DNA from: Ceratodon purpureus
Lineage: Eukaryota; Streptophyta; Bryopsida; Pseudoditrichales; Ditrichaceae
DNA: 64,000 nt
Assembly (NCBI GenBank): GCA_014871385.1
Contig: CM026422.1
Coordinates: 16,370,153 to 16,434,152, forward strand
Direction of reading: 5' to 3'
The notes under the pieces are model-generated. The model saw nothing but the letters and a program-made list of their open reading frames with translations, was not told the origin of the DNA and made no database searches. Made by a program: the position numbers and the translations under genes. This document shows, one piece after another, positions 11,149-23,861 of the stretch (positions are counted from its first letter, which is position 1; the number at the start of each line of letters is the position of its first letter).

Positions 11149-14100
11149 TTACAAGTGAAGCCAAGGATGGATAATTTCCATTCCTTGATTGGCACCGTGC
11201 ATGTCACTGGCGGTTGGCCTGTGGACAGTCAGCCTTAAAACTTCGTTCACAAATGTTTCCAAATTAACCACGCCTGCCTTTCGCATCATTTCACACCTCT
11301 CTGAACCCTGGAAAGCGTTGGGTCGCACGGACATATAATAGATATGCTTCGGATCACATTTCAACTCTGTGGCAATCTTCTGTTTCATCTTTGCAAAATG
11401 TATGGATGTATATACCTCATCATTTTCGGGGGTGAAGCTTTTATCCACCTTGTTAAATGCCACAATTGGATGATCTATCTTCAGGCCTTGCTTCATCGTG
11501 TTATACATCTCCTTTTGCTCGACCTTGAGGTCATCCTGCCAAAATCCAAAGGTTAATTAACTACTATAAACAAGGTAATCCATGTTCGTGGTCCATAAGA
11601 GTTATTTATGTCCTAGGTTGAAGGGTCACCACAAAGTAAAGCCAAAATGGACACAAATTAGAACAGGAGGGTACCAAACTAGGGAGCACTTCACAACTAC
11701 ACAATCCTCAGGCTTCAATTCACAAGAATTCACAAGACTATCCACAACCTACAACACTCTGATCCTCCTTGACAAACAATTGAAATAAAAAATTATGAAA
11801 CTATTCCAACGACCAATGTTTTATATATGAAATGAAAGTTATGTTTTCATTAAACACTTTTTCCAACTCAATCTCAATTAAGCTCAAAATTGAGATCATG
11901 CTCATGTCCAACTTGAGAGACTCTACAGATTACTTTAATGTATGAAATTGATTGAGATAGGGCTAAGATTTCAATAACTTCCGAACCTGGAATTCAAGAA
12001 AGAGAATAGCTGAATTGGACAAACTTGAAAATTGTTGCCACCGTTCAGTATAATGTCCTATCCCGTTTTTCCCCGGGAAGTCAACCAAGCACAACTTATT
12101 TGTCACTGCATATGCCTTCACATGTTCAGTGTGCTGGTACAGACCTGTCTTTGGCAGTTGGGTTTCATCTAAGGAAAATGTCCCATACTTCATGATTACG
12201 TCCTGCGCATTGACAGTACCGTTAATTGTTCATCGGGTATACATCTTTGCAGAGGTAATATCTGCTTGCTGTGAGGGTTGGAAACTGCATATTACCTTGA
12301 TGAAGGTGGACTTCCCGGCACCCTCGGCTCCAACAACAGCCACAAAGTGCTCACTCGCCACCTCTTTATACAAGGCATGAGTCTTCAGCACTATATTGAT
12401 TTGCTGCAGCAATAGTTTTTGAGACCTGGGAGAAAGTGCGAGAAACGCACTTGACTTCAGCCTCACATCATGGTAAGTATGATTTCTGCAATTGGTATCA
12501 TTACAGCATGAATGTTCCACCATCCCCTTAAACGCCGGACTTGCTTCCACTGAAATACATAGTTTTATCCAAGGTTAGTAAGAACTTGATGAGTCGCAAA
12601 TACTGCACTCCTACGTGTGGTCACCTAAATACTGAATGTCAATAGTTTAACACCTCTATTGAACTCACCATATCACATGTACAAAACGACAACAACATAT
12701 AAGCACAATATTCACATTTTTGGTGCTTTCCCATCAAATTGAAGTGGGTGTATGCCTGACATCAATGGGGGTACTAGATCTAAGAGGAATGTGGAGCATT
12801 TGTGTCAGTGATGTGGGACATGAAACTTCCGTTGCAAATTGATGAATATTGTTACCTTGCTTCAAAAGGTTTTTTTCGTAAGCAGCTGCCTCTCTTGGAC
12901 TAGTGCTGTCTGTATTGTCACGGGGAGCCTTATGATTGATTTCATCTCGCGGCCTGAGCCATGTGGAAACTTCCCCGATTGCAAGTTCAAGCCAGTCAAT
13001 GTACTCGTTTGGAGTTCGGAATCTCTTCACTATTGATGGATCAGTCGGACCGGTCATTCCCTGATAAACGCTATAACCAGCAAAAGTTGCAGCACCGCTC
13101 CCAACTGTGAAAATCGCAGTTGGTCCACTCACTGCCATTGCAGCGGCTTCAGCTGCTGGGAACGCCATCACGATTCCTTCAATTAGGAGTGCTCCTCCAC
13201 CTGTTGCCGCAACTGCAGCTACCGTCCCTGCTGCAATTACTAACGTGGCGATTTTTCCTTTATTCCAAATTGTACGTTGACCCCACGTGGTTGGAGTAGC
13301 ATTGCCGCAGCTTCTCGATGGCTCAAGGTGGGAGGGAATTGATCCAAAGCTGCATACAAAACAGTTATGTCACAACACATTAGACCATCTGGAGTATAAG
13401 AAGCACGTCCACACCAAGACGAGTAGCTGATAGCCGATCATCCATGTACTATACTTGACATGATACATGACATATAATAGAACTTGCAGGAAATATATCC
13501 TGATCGACCTACCTATAGTCTTCAAGTAGAAATTTTAGCACTTCCTTGATCAAGTTGTTCGCGTCTTCAATCTTCTCTTCTATACCGATATCCGTTCCAG
13601 CACTTATTGCAGTCAGTAGCTGTGATAAATTCGAATTTCTTTCTTCCAAATTCTGCGACTGGGTTACACCTATTAAATCCAGAGAACAAATTCAGGACCA
13701 CTAATTCTGCAAGCTGGTGAAACATGCCCTACCCGCATTGTCTGACGACGTTGTAGCGAACATCAACTCAGGTATACTTATCACTAGCTCACAACAAACA
13801 TCGGGCTATTTTCCCTAGGGTAATGCTAAAATAAAATGGGCAAATTAGAAGAGATAATCTTCTAATTTTTTCCTCATGTTTCATTATTAATAGCTTTATT
13901 GAACTACTGCCTCAAGGCTAATGGTCTGATGTTCCTGCCACTTGCAAGTTAACAGATATACGATATTTGCATTAGCAAAAACTGGTGCATGAACATATAT
14001 CATCTTTAACTCGCATTTAAGTGAAAAACCCTCACGCCTAAGAAGTGACTCACAATGTGCAATGTCGTCCAACTTTTTCAGGACGCTGGGCCGTGGCATC

Positions 14101-17063
14101 CTATTCATGGGTGCCCTGGCTTTCAATAATAAAATCTGCACCAGCGTTTTGAGCATGCTCTGGGTCCCCTGTGACTGTTCCGACTTCATAGATTCCTAGC
14201 AGTAGAAGAAGCAAGTTATAAGAAAATGCTGGCTTCTAGGACCACAAACTGCTGATGTTTTAATTTATGAAGATCATGACATTAAAAAGACAAATTTGAA
14301 TGGTAGGATGAACTCGAAATCCAATTCAACGAGACCTGACATTCAAATACAAACCTTGACAATTTGTGCATGTGCCTGCCCGTAAGCCGTTTTAACAGTA
14401 ACCATGAGCACTGCTCCTGCTTCTGTTCCACTTGGTTCTACTGTGCCAACTGGTAGCAGAACCAGCTCAGTGTCGGTCTGCTCCAAGATCTGCCAATCCT
14501 TGTGACCACCATTGACCTTGATCGTTTCATCAAGGAATAGGAGATTGCGCCCCTTGATAAAAAGCAGATGTTGCTCTTCTTCTAAACGGGCGTAGGTGAC
14601 CTAAAACAACACGGCCATATAAACAAATATGCTTTAGAAGAATATTTGAAATTTTACGAGCAATAGAGGAAAAGGTAATCGAAATGACAACATCGATGTC
14701 CTTTAAACCCCTTGGGATGCCATTCAAGCTTGATTTAATTCCACCGAGCGTCCCTCCTTCAAAGTTGATGGCACATGCCACTGTCTAATGAAATTCTTCA
14801 TTTGTGGCAATAGAAGAACAACAATAAAAACAATTAATGGCATTGCATGATTTTGCTCAAGGTTAGTAGACCATAATTGGAACCATTTAGACACTTGTGT
14901 CAAATTCAATTGTTTAAAAGATTTAGGTTCAATCTTTCTAAAAGACAATTACAACGAGTACACATATGTACGTAACACATGATTATCAATTACACGAAAA
15001 GTTGTGTCAGAGATTAATTAGGAGCCAGCTCGGAAGCTGAAACAAACTACCGCATGATAACCGTTGATATGCCTAGTCAAACACATTGTACAATATTTCC
15101 TCTAACGTGTACAGGTACTGAATGTTTGAAGTTGACCTCTTAGTTCACTAGTAACCAACTTGGCATTGCGCTAACAAATGTGCGGTGGGTAGACGCTTTA
15201 ACACTCACCTCTGGCTTCGGTGTAGAAACAACCAGCTGATGTAGATCCAAAGGTACCGAACTCTGATTCGTTCTTATTTGAGGGTTGTCTAGGAAAGAAG
15301 TCTTTATCAACGAAGTTTTGTAGCTCACGAGTGTGTGAAACACAATGTCTTCGTACTTTCCAGATTCCATCATACGCAGCTCTGTCATCTCTCTGTTCTG
15401 TCCGTCCACAATACTATGCTTCCAAGGACCCCACTCATCTGTCACCGAGCTCGGCGGTCTCCTCTTCAAAAATACGTACTGGCCCACAGGATGAAATTCG
15501 GCTGCAGGCGTCTTCTGGCAAATGCTTCTCCATAACATAATCAGCTTGTATTGAAATGTGGAGGAGCGCTTAACAACGTAGTTCTGCCACGTATAAGCAG
15601 CGACCCTTAGACCGACTTGCATGATCGTACTTCTAAAATCCGGCGCTTGACCACCTGCAAAGAGATGCAAAGACGTGCCAATAAAGCCTCCCAATTGGCT
15701 AAGCAATGAATTATATTGGGTAAAATAAGTTGGAGCCGCTTTCAAAACGGCCAAGAGCGTGCTGGGCATATGGTGGAGTAAGCGTGGGACTGGATCTGCC
15801 TGGTTGACGATGTTGATGAAGCGCCACCTCATGTTTTCATCTTCATTAATAATGCTAGCTGCCTTCCCGTCACACACATGAGGTGCTCCAAAGCCAATTG
15901 AGAATAGAGAATCTGGGGAGCCTTCCTGCAGAGCAACATGTTCTTCCTCAAGTGAATATAATGTGTAGTTAAACATATGATTATGGAACTTACAAATTGA
16001 TAAGCAAGGCCAAAGTATAGATTACAGCTGGAGTTGGAAAAATGATCTCTAATTAGGCAGTGTGAATGATTCAATAGTTTCTCCAGAATTATGTAAAGAT
16101 TCTGAATGCACACTAAAGAGGAAGAGAAGTTATGATCATAGTACCGAGGAGACTTTCTCCTGCAAATAGCGTAGCAGAACCATGTGTGCCACTGCCCCGC
16201 CTAGGCTATGGCCACACAGAATGACACGCTTTCCAGACTGACGCAGGCCGTCGAGTTTGTTGTTAGGTCTCAAAAACCATTCCGACCGCTTCAAGAAGCC
16301 TGCATGAAATTTGCCCCCATCCGGTGACACTGTTGTGTTCACAGTGAGGTCGTCCGCCAAGTCTACTAGATTTTGGGTGCCCTGGAAAGCAATGAAGATG
16401 GCATCGCTGGCGTATGCCACTAGAAACTTATGAAGCTTCCGTTCCGGGAAGCCCAAGGACATGTGTACCTTCTGAAACCCATCAAAGGCTGGGAATTCCT
16501 GCCGGGCCTGTCTGAAGAGATTCTCAGCCATTCCATTGCCCTCGCCGTAAGCAGCTGCTGAGCACAACAGGGCTCGCAACAAGTCGTGCTTGCTCAGGTT
16601 CAAGCCACGACCCAGCCGAATTGCAGTACTCTCGGCAGCCTCAGCTGATCTTTGCGCTCTCGGCGACTCCTGTTTCGCCATCGGCATCTCATTTTGATCA
16701 GACGTCTGAGACGACGTCGTACCATAGGAACTACTTTCACAAGTCTCCCGCTGGCGTTGGTTACCTTCCCTGTCCAGGCACAACCCAATTCAAACTCAGC
16801 ATGATCACAACATGGAACGCAGGCACGATGGTCAATACGAGAGTACTTCCAAACATGACGACCAACATGCTCACTGCTTTCTAGTCACTTGTAACAATCG
16901 AGTCAAAATCATACCTTGTTTCAGCTTGAGATACTCGAAAACGCTTCCAACGGATGTATACAACACAAACTACGAGGCACAGAAGCGGGAGCCGTATGCA
17001 ACTGCTCCAAAAGAGGCTCAACGTTGCAGGTTCCTTCTCCTCTAGATCCGCAGCTACAGCCAT
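11149..17063 (-). CDS. Membrane-anchored class-3 lipase fused to a P-loop GTPase
   Basis: Eleven exons, read on the minus strand: 17063-16915, 16769-16145, 15925-15205, 14780-14689, 14600-14355, 14195-14054, 13669-13513, 13349-12856, 12549-12296, 12202-11987 and 11535-11149 (TAA). They sum to 3483 nt, about 1160 residues. Residues 15-38 are a membrane anchor followed by basic RWKRFR. The lipase part has FIAFQGT, FHAGF, GHSLGGA (Ser238), NQADPVPRL (Asp302) and probably VFHTLVSY (His455), a complete class-3 triad. Exons 4-7 hold a beta-rich then helical linker. Residues about 744-810 are Gly/Ala-rich and hydrophobic. The GTPase has VVGAEGAGKST (about 949-956), DFPG (1001-1004) and NKVD (1060-1063), the G1, G3 and G4 motifs. 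The donor at 15205 and the end of exon 4 were chosen by phase and are the weakest junctions. Predicted role: acyl-ester hydrolysis at a membrane, coupled to nucleotide state. The substrate is unknown. Confidence 0.85.
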
Positions 17064-19678
17064 TCTGACATGCAATCGATTACAGCAAGAAGGTCCAGCG
17101 GCTCGGAGGTAGTGCTTCAAGAGTGTGCCACTTAGGGTGTGCAGGCACTTTATACTTGGCCATTTGCAATGATCATGTATCGGTAGTAGGTAATCCTGTC
17201 AGAATGTAAGTGACGATTTCTGCCACAGGGAATGTCAGAGATGTCAGAAATGTCAGAAATGTCCGAAATGAACTGCCACAGGGAAATAAAGTCAAACTGA
17301 GTTAGTTTTCTTTTATTTTTTAAATTTTACACACTGATTAATTCAATAAATTCAGTTTATGATTAATTAATAAATTTACAAATAAAATTTTAGAAATTAA
17401 ATATTATATTTGTGATTATTAAAAAATTAAAAAACTAACTTGATTGGATCAAGCACTAGTGGAAATGCTGCTTTGAAACATTGGAATTGACACCTAGATT
17501 TGGTCTAAAATGGGGAGAGAGCCTTCGGTGTGCTCGTTGTATTGTTCGGTGTTTTTGGGCATTTGACAATGCTAAAAACGACGAACCATAGGAAAGCGAC
17601 TCAGTCTGCGAAACGAGCGGTCTGCGGTAACAAATGTGGATGAGTGTCAGCCGGATGACACATCCGTTCAAGTCAGGTTGAGCGGTTATAACTTGGATTC
17701 TTGTAGGACTGAATTATTCCCCCACAAATGTTGTTATTCGGGTTTAAGACCGGGTGATATATCCGTTTCATGTGTCCGGATCCGGAATGAAGTCCAGCAG
17801 CGCCATGTTCGCATGTTTATGCGGATTTAGGACCGGGTGTTCTGCTCATACTCGGCTATTTAATACCCAGCCTCGTTGTCATACCCTTTTACGCTTAGGT
17901 CTATGCATATCCACGCAGCTTTTCGCACTTCATATCTGGATGCTTTAAGAACCTGTCCGAAATGGGTTATAGCTTGTGACACTGTTATCAATCTTGTCAT
18001 GACTCTGCAGGTATTTGTATGGGCAGGATGAACAAAATGCTTATTTGTGCATAAGTGTTGGTTCGGATACTCTTCTCACATGGAAGTTGAAGCATGTTTA
18101 TTGTAATTGAACAACGTTGATACACATGGTATGTGAAACGTGACGCCATGTTACAGCAAATGGAACTCACATTTCCCCTACATTACACTCATTAAACCAA
18201 AACTACGAGTCCAGACTAACGAGGCTAAGCTCTACTCCACGTGCTCACTTCGTTGATGGAAGAATTTATTTTTATCCCATAATAGACGTGATTGCCATTT
18301 CACGTAGATGGTCGACCCTGAAGGCTTCACAAGGGGCTCGTAAGTGTTCGGAATGGTTGCCGGTCTTCAACAAAAATCGGGGGCAGACCAAGCTTGTTGA
18401 TTTATATATTTGCACCATTTGTTCCCCCTCATAGCAAAGGCTTTCAAATTTTGCCGAGGGGGACTTCCACAACCCTCCAACTTTACCCTCGGCAACGACA
18501 AAGTCGTCATGATCTGGATATAGGACATAGCAAAGACTGTTCGCTTCTATCGCGTCGTTGGTTATGCGGGGGAGAAGTCCTACTTCAAATCAAGGACGAG
18601 GTGCTCTTGCCGCTTGCTGTCCCTCCACTGCCATGACCCGCGTGGTGACGCCGTCGTAGGTGTTGAAATAATCATGTTGGTGACCTGCGGAGACGGAAGA
18701 TTGTGGTGTAGTGTAGAGGGCAGGCATAGCTCGGCGAGGTGCGGTGGAGCGCGTGTTGTTTGCGCTCAATCGGGGCGACAATTCCTGGGGAGCCGTTCCA
18801 ATTGAGCCAGACACCTCCATGGACACTACGACGCCAATTGCCATTTGGTTTGTGAAATTATGTAATATAATGTATCCTCGCTTGTCCACAATGGAGAAGG
18901 CAAGGGGGCAGCCGATGCATGGGCGTAAGATTTGAGCCTATTCAAAGTGGTGCGGTTCCTTTGATGAACCGGCGTTCCATCTTCGCTTGCACGGCGGTCT
19001 ATGAACGACTCGTGACTATCGTCCGATCGAGGTGCCACGGGAATTGCAATATCCTTAGGCATTGCATGGTCGAGTGATGAGAGATGGTCTTCATGTCTCT
19101 TTCCTGAAGGAACATGTGACGCGACGTGGGATACATTCGTGGAAAAGGGATTGATTAGTCGAAGGAGCAACTCCTTTACCTCCCTGAGTTGGTCATTGTT
19201 GCTAAACAAGTCACTGGCCATTCGTTCAAGTGTCAACTCTTAAGCGTTAATCCTTGTCGCTTCGCAGATCAAGTAAGGAGGGGTGGCTGGACGCTGAGAT
19301 AGTGTGTTCAGATTATTAGTATGTTATGGAACTGAAATCAGATTGTATTTGCATAACTCCATTATGGTGTTCATCATTAATCCATATAATACAGTGCTAT
19401 AAAAATTGATTAATATAATACATTGATGCATGGGCAGCGGAAATTTCAGCAGAATCGGGATGATAGTATGGACATGGCCGAGAAGGGATGTGCTTACCCG
19501 GGGGAAGCTCGATGTTGTGTCCTTCGCGCGAGGCCCTTGGGCGGATGCACATGTCGCCACATGATTGTAACTAGCTGTTGGCTTGGACTGTTGGAAGTCC
19601 GTGCTGTGGCTATTCTTGGATTCCTACTGAAAGGTCAAGTCATGTACTGTAAAACCCAAAAGGTACGTATGGGTCAGT
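17064..19678. other. Gene-poor region upstream of the lipase-GTPase gene
   Basis: It contains the presumed promoter and 5' UTR of the lipase-GTPase gene. A 10-bp repeat (ATGTCAGAA) at 17232-17270 is bracketed by two TGCCACAGGGA copies. An AT-rich patch lies at 17300-17440. A minus-strand frame at 18826-19236 has a helical start (LREVKELLLRLINPF), but I cannot connect it to a family. Confidence 0.4.
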
Positions 19679-19703
19679 GGGGGGGGGGGGGGGGGGGGGG
19701 GGG
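19679..19703. repeat. Run of 25 G
   Basis: An uninterrupted homopolymer of G on the plus strand. It could form a G-quadruplex, or its length may be a sequencing or assembly artefact. Confidence 0.9.
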
Positions 19704-19719
19704 TTGTTGTCTGCAGATT

Positions 19720-19875
19720 TAAAATTTAGACAGTCATGCATTTGGTTAATTAAATGATCAAACATATAATTAAATGATCAAACATTAAATTTAGACAGTC
19801 ATGCATTTGGTTAATTAAATGATCAAACATATAATTAAATGATCAAACATTAAATTTAGACAGTCATGCATTTGG
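19720..19875. repeat. 65-bp tandem repeat, about 2.3 copies
   Basis: TTAGACAGTCATGCATTTGG recurs at 19726, 19791 and 19856, a 65-bp period. Each unit itself contains the word TTAAATGATCAAACAT twice. It lies directly beside the G run and near the transposon gene fragment. Confidence 0.85.
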
Positions 19876-20042
19876 TAAACAGATCATGGAAAAGGGGATC
19901 AAACATATAGCTCACCCGGGCAAATTATCATTAAATGAAGCTACAAATTAACATTGAAAAAAAAGAATGTGTTGACATACATGTAAACTGCGAGGGCATA
20001 TGAGCTCGAGCAACAAATTAACAATGCTAAATAAATTAAAAA

Positions 20043-21051
20043 CTAAAAATGACATACTTGTGAGGGCCGACCATCCGGATACGCTTCTTGTAAGCTGAAT
20101 GTCAAAGGACTAGTGCGGTGAGCCTTGTTCTTGCCTTTACGCATCTCAATCATTTGGATTGATTCTTCTCTGCCTGATGTGGACACCCAATATTCCTTCC
20201 ACTCCGTAAACGCCTCCACTAGACATTTATGGTGTCTCAATCCACTAGTAGCAAAAAAATATTTTGTCCAACGTTTCTTATCATTTTTCAAAGTGTTTTT
20301 CAAAAATTTGCCTAGGTAACCAGTGTCTAATGGCCTAGAGTACGTGAATTTCTGCTCTAACTTTTCCCCAATACATTGGACTTAAGATTCCCAATATTCA
20401 CGCTTAGCCTTATAGCTCCTCACTTTGAAATTGATGGTTTGCGCACAAAGGCGTGCATTCTTTTGCCACGGGCTTTTTAGGCCAAGAACTTTACTTGAAT
20501 TGCTGACTGGTCACTGGGATTTCTATGCGTGGCTCTCGATTTTCAGCGTGCGTTGATGCCATCTCCTTAAAGTATGGTTGTTGAAAATCGCGTGTAGCAT
20601 TCCGCTTTCGGTTCTCTAGCTCACGTCTGTCTTCGTCCAGATGAGCCCCTATTTGGCGCCAATGCGTGCTGCTATTGATATGTATAGAGTTGTGCGCAGA
20701 TCCCCACTGTGCAGATGAACAGTGTGGACCAGAGGCGCTTGGAATGGTACCATTGCTCACATCCAACGACCGATGGAGTTGAGATGCAACAAGCAGATTT
20801 TCTGGGCTCCACGGCCCTTGCGCTGGGATTCCTCCGAAACGTGATGGAAAATTAGGGGCTGAAACTCCATGTAGCAATTGCGTGCTTGGAGTATAAGGGG
20901 CAGATGGACTCATGCCGGTCAAGGTAATCGAACCTCTCGGAAGCACTCTATAGAACTCTTGCGCATGCAGGTGCAAAAGGCCGGAAATAAGGGAGCCTAC
21001 GAAAGTCAGTGGCCTTTTCAATGGTGATAACATCGGCCAAGAGGGAGCCAA
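20043..21051 (-). mobile_element. Degenerate En/Spm (CACTA)-like transposon gene fragment
   Basis: Minus-strand frames at 20491-21051 and 20043-20303 read as parts of one protein. The downstream part has FTYSRPLDTGYLGKFLKNTL, then KKRWTKYFF and TEWKEYWVSTSGREE, and NKAHRTSPLTFSL. The spacing W..YW.S..G followed by an R..K...H.SPL stretch recalls plant transposase_24 (Ptta/En/Spm) proteins; this is from memory, not a search. The frame is interrupted, including a TAA at 20382-20384, so the copy looks inactive. I did not find matching terminal repeats around it. Confidence 0.4.
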
Positions 21052-23463
21052 TTCCCATTACAGAAAAATGGAAGACATACAACCTGAAGACGAAGATATG
21101 CAGCTTAGAAGACATGCAGACATTCAAGGATTAAAGGAGTATTCAACACTAAGTCGAATCGATTCAAGATTTTCTTCCTGAATTCTAAGGAGGACGGTCT
21201 TGTAAACGCTCATCGACGATGGGTCTGTCGGGCATTCAGGCAGGGAATGCCATAGAGACAAAAACAGTTGGTGAAGTCTCGGCAAATTCTGGAGGGGACG
21301 AATCCTCTTCCGGCCAAGAAGAACTACCACACAAAGAAGCATCAGATGACCACGAAATCCACATGTGGCCTCGATATGCAGTGACGGACCTCGAGAGTTC
21401 CCATTAGGGTTTGAACAGACGGCGTACTGGATTTAAGTGGATCGTAGTTGGTGCGAAAATAGGGCGCTGTAAAGTGGCGACAACAAGATCTCCGTGAAAA
21501 AGGGAATGCAGATCGAAACTAGATTTTGATGTTGGATATTCAGCTCTAATTTCGTAGGTAGTCCCTATTTTGGAGAGCAAGCGCAGAGCTAATGTTGTAG
21601 AGAGCGGCATTCTATTGTAATTTCGGCCGCGGGGGCTACTATCAATTATGTCTGGTGATATGGATAGTGAGAATGGCTATGCGTAGCACTGAACCTAAGA
21701 ACTTGAGGAACCTTACTTTAGATTCGGGAACAAGCTACATGATTTGATAACGGCTAATTTGAGCATCTTCAAGAAAGGTTTGACTTCGTGTCTAATTTAG
21801 TTAAAAGGTGTCGATCCGGATATTTGTACTTACAGGAAGTGCTCTCGTTAAGAGGCAGGGCGTTTGTGAGCTAATATCTGTAGAGTTGTCGAGGAAGTCC
21901 GAGGTTTAACCTCTAAAGGACCATTGTCCTAGTCTTAGAATGGGTTTTTTTACATGGAACTGACTGTCTTTATGGTCACAACGCTCATACGGAGTGTACA
22001 AGGGTTCAACACAATGAAGCTGGCAGTGTCAATCTTGGTTTAAGGGCCTCTCCCTCTTCTCTTACTTACCTGCTTACCCTACTTACCACTCTACTACAAC
22101 GACTTTTATTCTGTGGATGATTTTCATCCAACAACCAGAGTGGGTTCGGAATCAAATCAAATCAAGGAACAGATGTCACCGTTTCACTGGTGCGTGTACT
22201 TGATCAAAACTTTTGCTTCCACTCACCGGCTACGGCCTCTTTTCGCCATCATTAGTGGGAGTCACACTAGAGAAACCTCAGGGAATGTCTATTCTCTCGG
22301 AATGTCCATTCTCCCGGAATGTTACTTCATCCAAGTAGAAGTTACCTTGAGTTACCATTCTCCCACTTCATGGAAGGATGATGAGGTGTCACTCTCTCCT
22401 CCAACCTCAATGTCCATTCTCCTGGAAGTGCTTCCACCTTCCCAAGAGCACGGAAGCTCACCAACACAACACCTTCCATCGGCTGCCCGCCGACTTGGTC
22501 GATCCGTTTGTGCGGCCTTCAAATATATGATTTACTCATCGACCTTACGGCTATGCTTTCAGGGAAATATTTCCCCGAGTAGGTTATAATGTGATAGGAT
22601 TTACGTCAACTTGGTACATAGTGGTGATAGTAGACTTAATGTTGTAGGGCTTAATGTTTCAAAGTGGTACGGGACTAGGTAGTTTGGCGTGTTCTGTTAT
22701 CGGCGGGATGCTGACTCTGTATTATACATTTCAATACTTGAATCAACATGATATTCTTTAAAGTATTCATTGTAACTCTCATTCTGCATCATATGTCTCA
22801 ATCTTCGGTTTGATACATCCATCACAAGCAAGTTCCGCCCATGTACATATCGATGTCCAGTTTTGCATTCCATATTGTCTGGTATTCATGTACTCTGACA
22901 GTAATCGTCCATGGTCTCCATCCATCGGCAGTCCGCTGAGTTGGAATTGATCATTTCTGAATTTTGGACTTTTTTTTGTCCAGAATTACTTAAATATCCC
23001 TTCCACCAGGGAACTTTAGGGTTGTCAAAATATCCTAAGGTAAAAAGTGATATTGAAAATGACATCAAAATCATGGAAAATAACACAAGTCCAAATGCAT
23101 ATTTCATGGAGATGTCTCTAGTTGGTAGGTGTTTATTTTCACTTATTACTAATTACAAAGATGTATGAATTACAAAGATGTATCAAGTGTTTAGAGCTAA
23201 TCTGAGCTATTTCAATTGAAAGAAGAAGAAAAAACACTCATGATATCATTGCCACACTTTGCAAGTAACTTCAATGTCATGGAATTGTTCTTTTCAAGAC
23301 AGTTTGTTTTACCACATGATTCTTCCAACAAGTTTAATACAAATTGTTAAAAAAAACACAAGATTTCCATAGCTATCAAAGATGATGCTTTATAGCAGTC
23401 TGGACAGTGGTGAAACATGAAATAATAGAGTCATGGTGTGAAATGGGATATGTTACTTCAAGA
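21052..23463. other. Intergenic; no gene recognised
   Basis: Short open frames exist on both strands (for example 22113-22589 plus), but none shows domain motifs or splice continuity. The sequence becomes AT-rich from about 22600. Confidence 0.4.
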
Positions 23464-23779
23464 TATATGGTAGAACGACCAAAAATGGCGCAAATTTCAG
23501 CCTGGTGAATCTACTGCAAAATTAGGAGTGCAAATAATGTTCATGCATGGGGAAACTAATTAAAAAGTTGGAGCAAGTGGAATCATCATTTTTGGATTCT
23601 TCTACAATTAGTTATGAATTTTTGAAAATGGATTTATAGGTGTTTCTAAAATGGCACCCTATAATGTTTTCCATCAGTACATGGTATTGTTGGGTGGGGA
23701 AGCTATTATGAACCTCTAAGGGAAGATGACTAGAGCTCCATTTTCGGCACTGCACCATTTTTGGTCGTTCTACCATATA
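23464..23779. mobile_element. 316-bp MITE with about 29-bp terminal inverted repeats
   Basis: The left end TATATGGTAGAACGACC plus AAAAATGGCGCA is matched in inverted orientation by the right end (TGCACCATTTTTGGTCG then TTCTACCATATA), with one visible mismatch. The interior is AT-rich and non-coding. TA at both borders would fit a Tc1/mariner-type MITE. Its right end touches copy B of the 84-bp dispersed repeat. Confidence 0.75.
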
Positions 23780-23861
23780 GTAAGCCTAGATTTTGATCAC
23801 GATCAATATGCCCTTCATCTGGAGTCAAGGCGTTACAAACACTCTCTTCACCATTACAAGG
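23778..23861 (-). repeat. 84-bp dispersed repeat (copy B)
   Basis: Inverted copy of the segment at 10504-10587. The element boundary at CTTACTA coincides with the right edge of the MITE at 23779, which suggests that the MITE inserted at or beside the end of this repeat. Confidence 0.85.

Noticed and set aside
17453-17490. CACTAGTGGAAATGC, like the end of a CACTA element
   Set aside because: I found no inverted partner end within several kilobases and no target duplication.
18826-19236. 136-codon minus-strand frame with a helical N-part
   Set aside because: It could be a fragment of a mobile-element gene, but nothing specific supports a family.
22113-22589. 158-codon plus-strand frame
   Set aside because: No domain, no splice partners and no codon pattern unlike background; likely chance.
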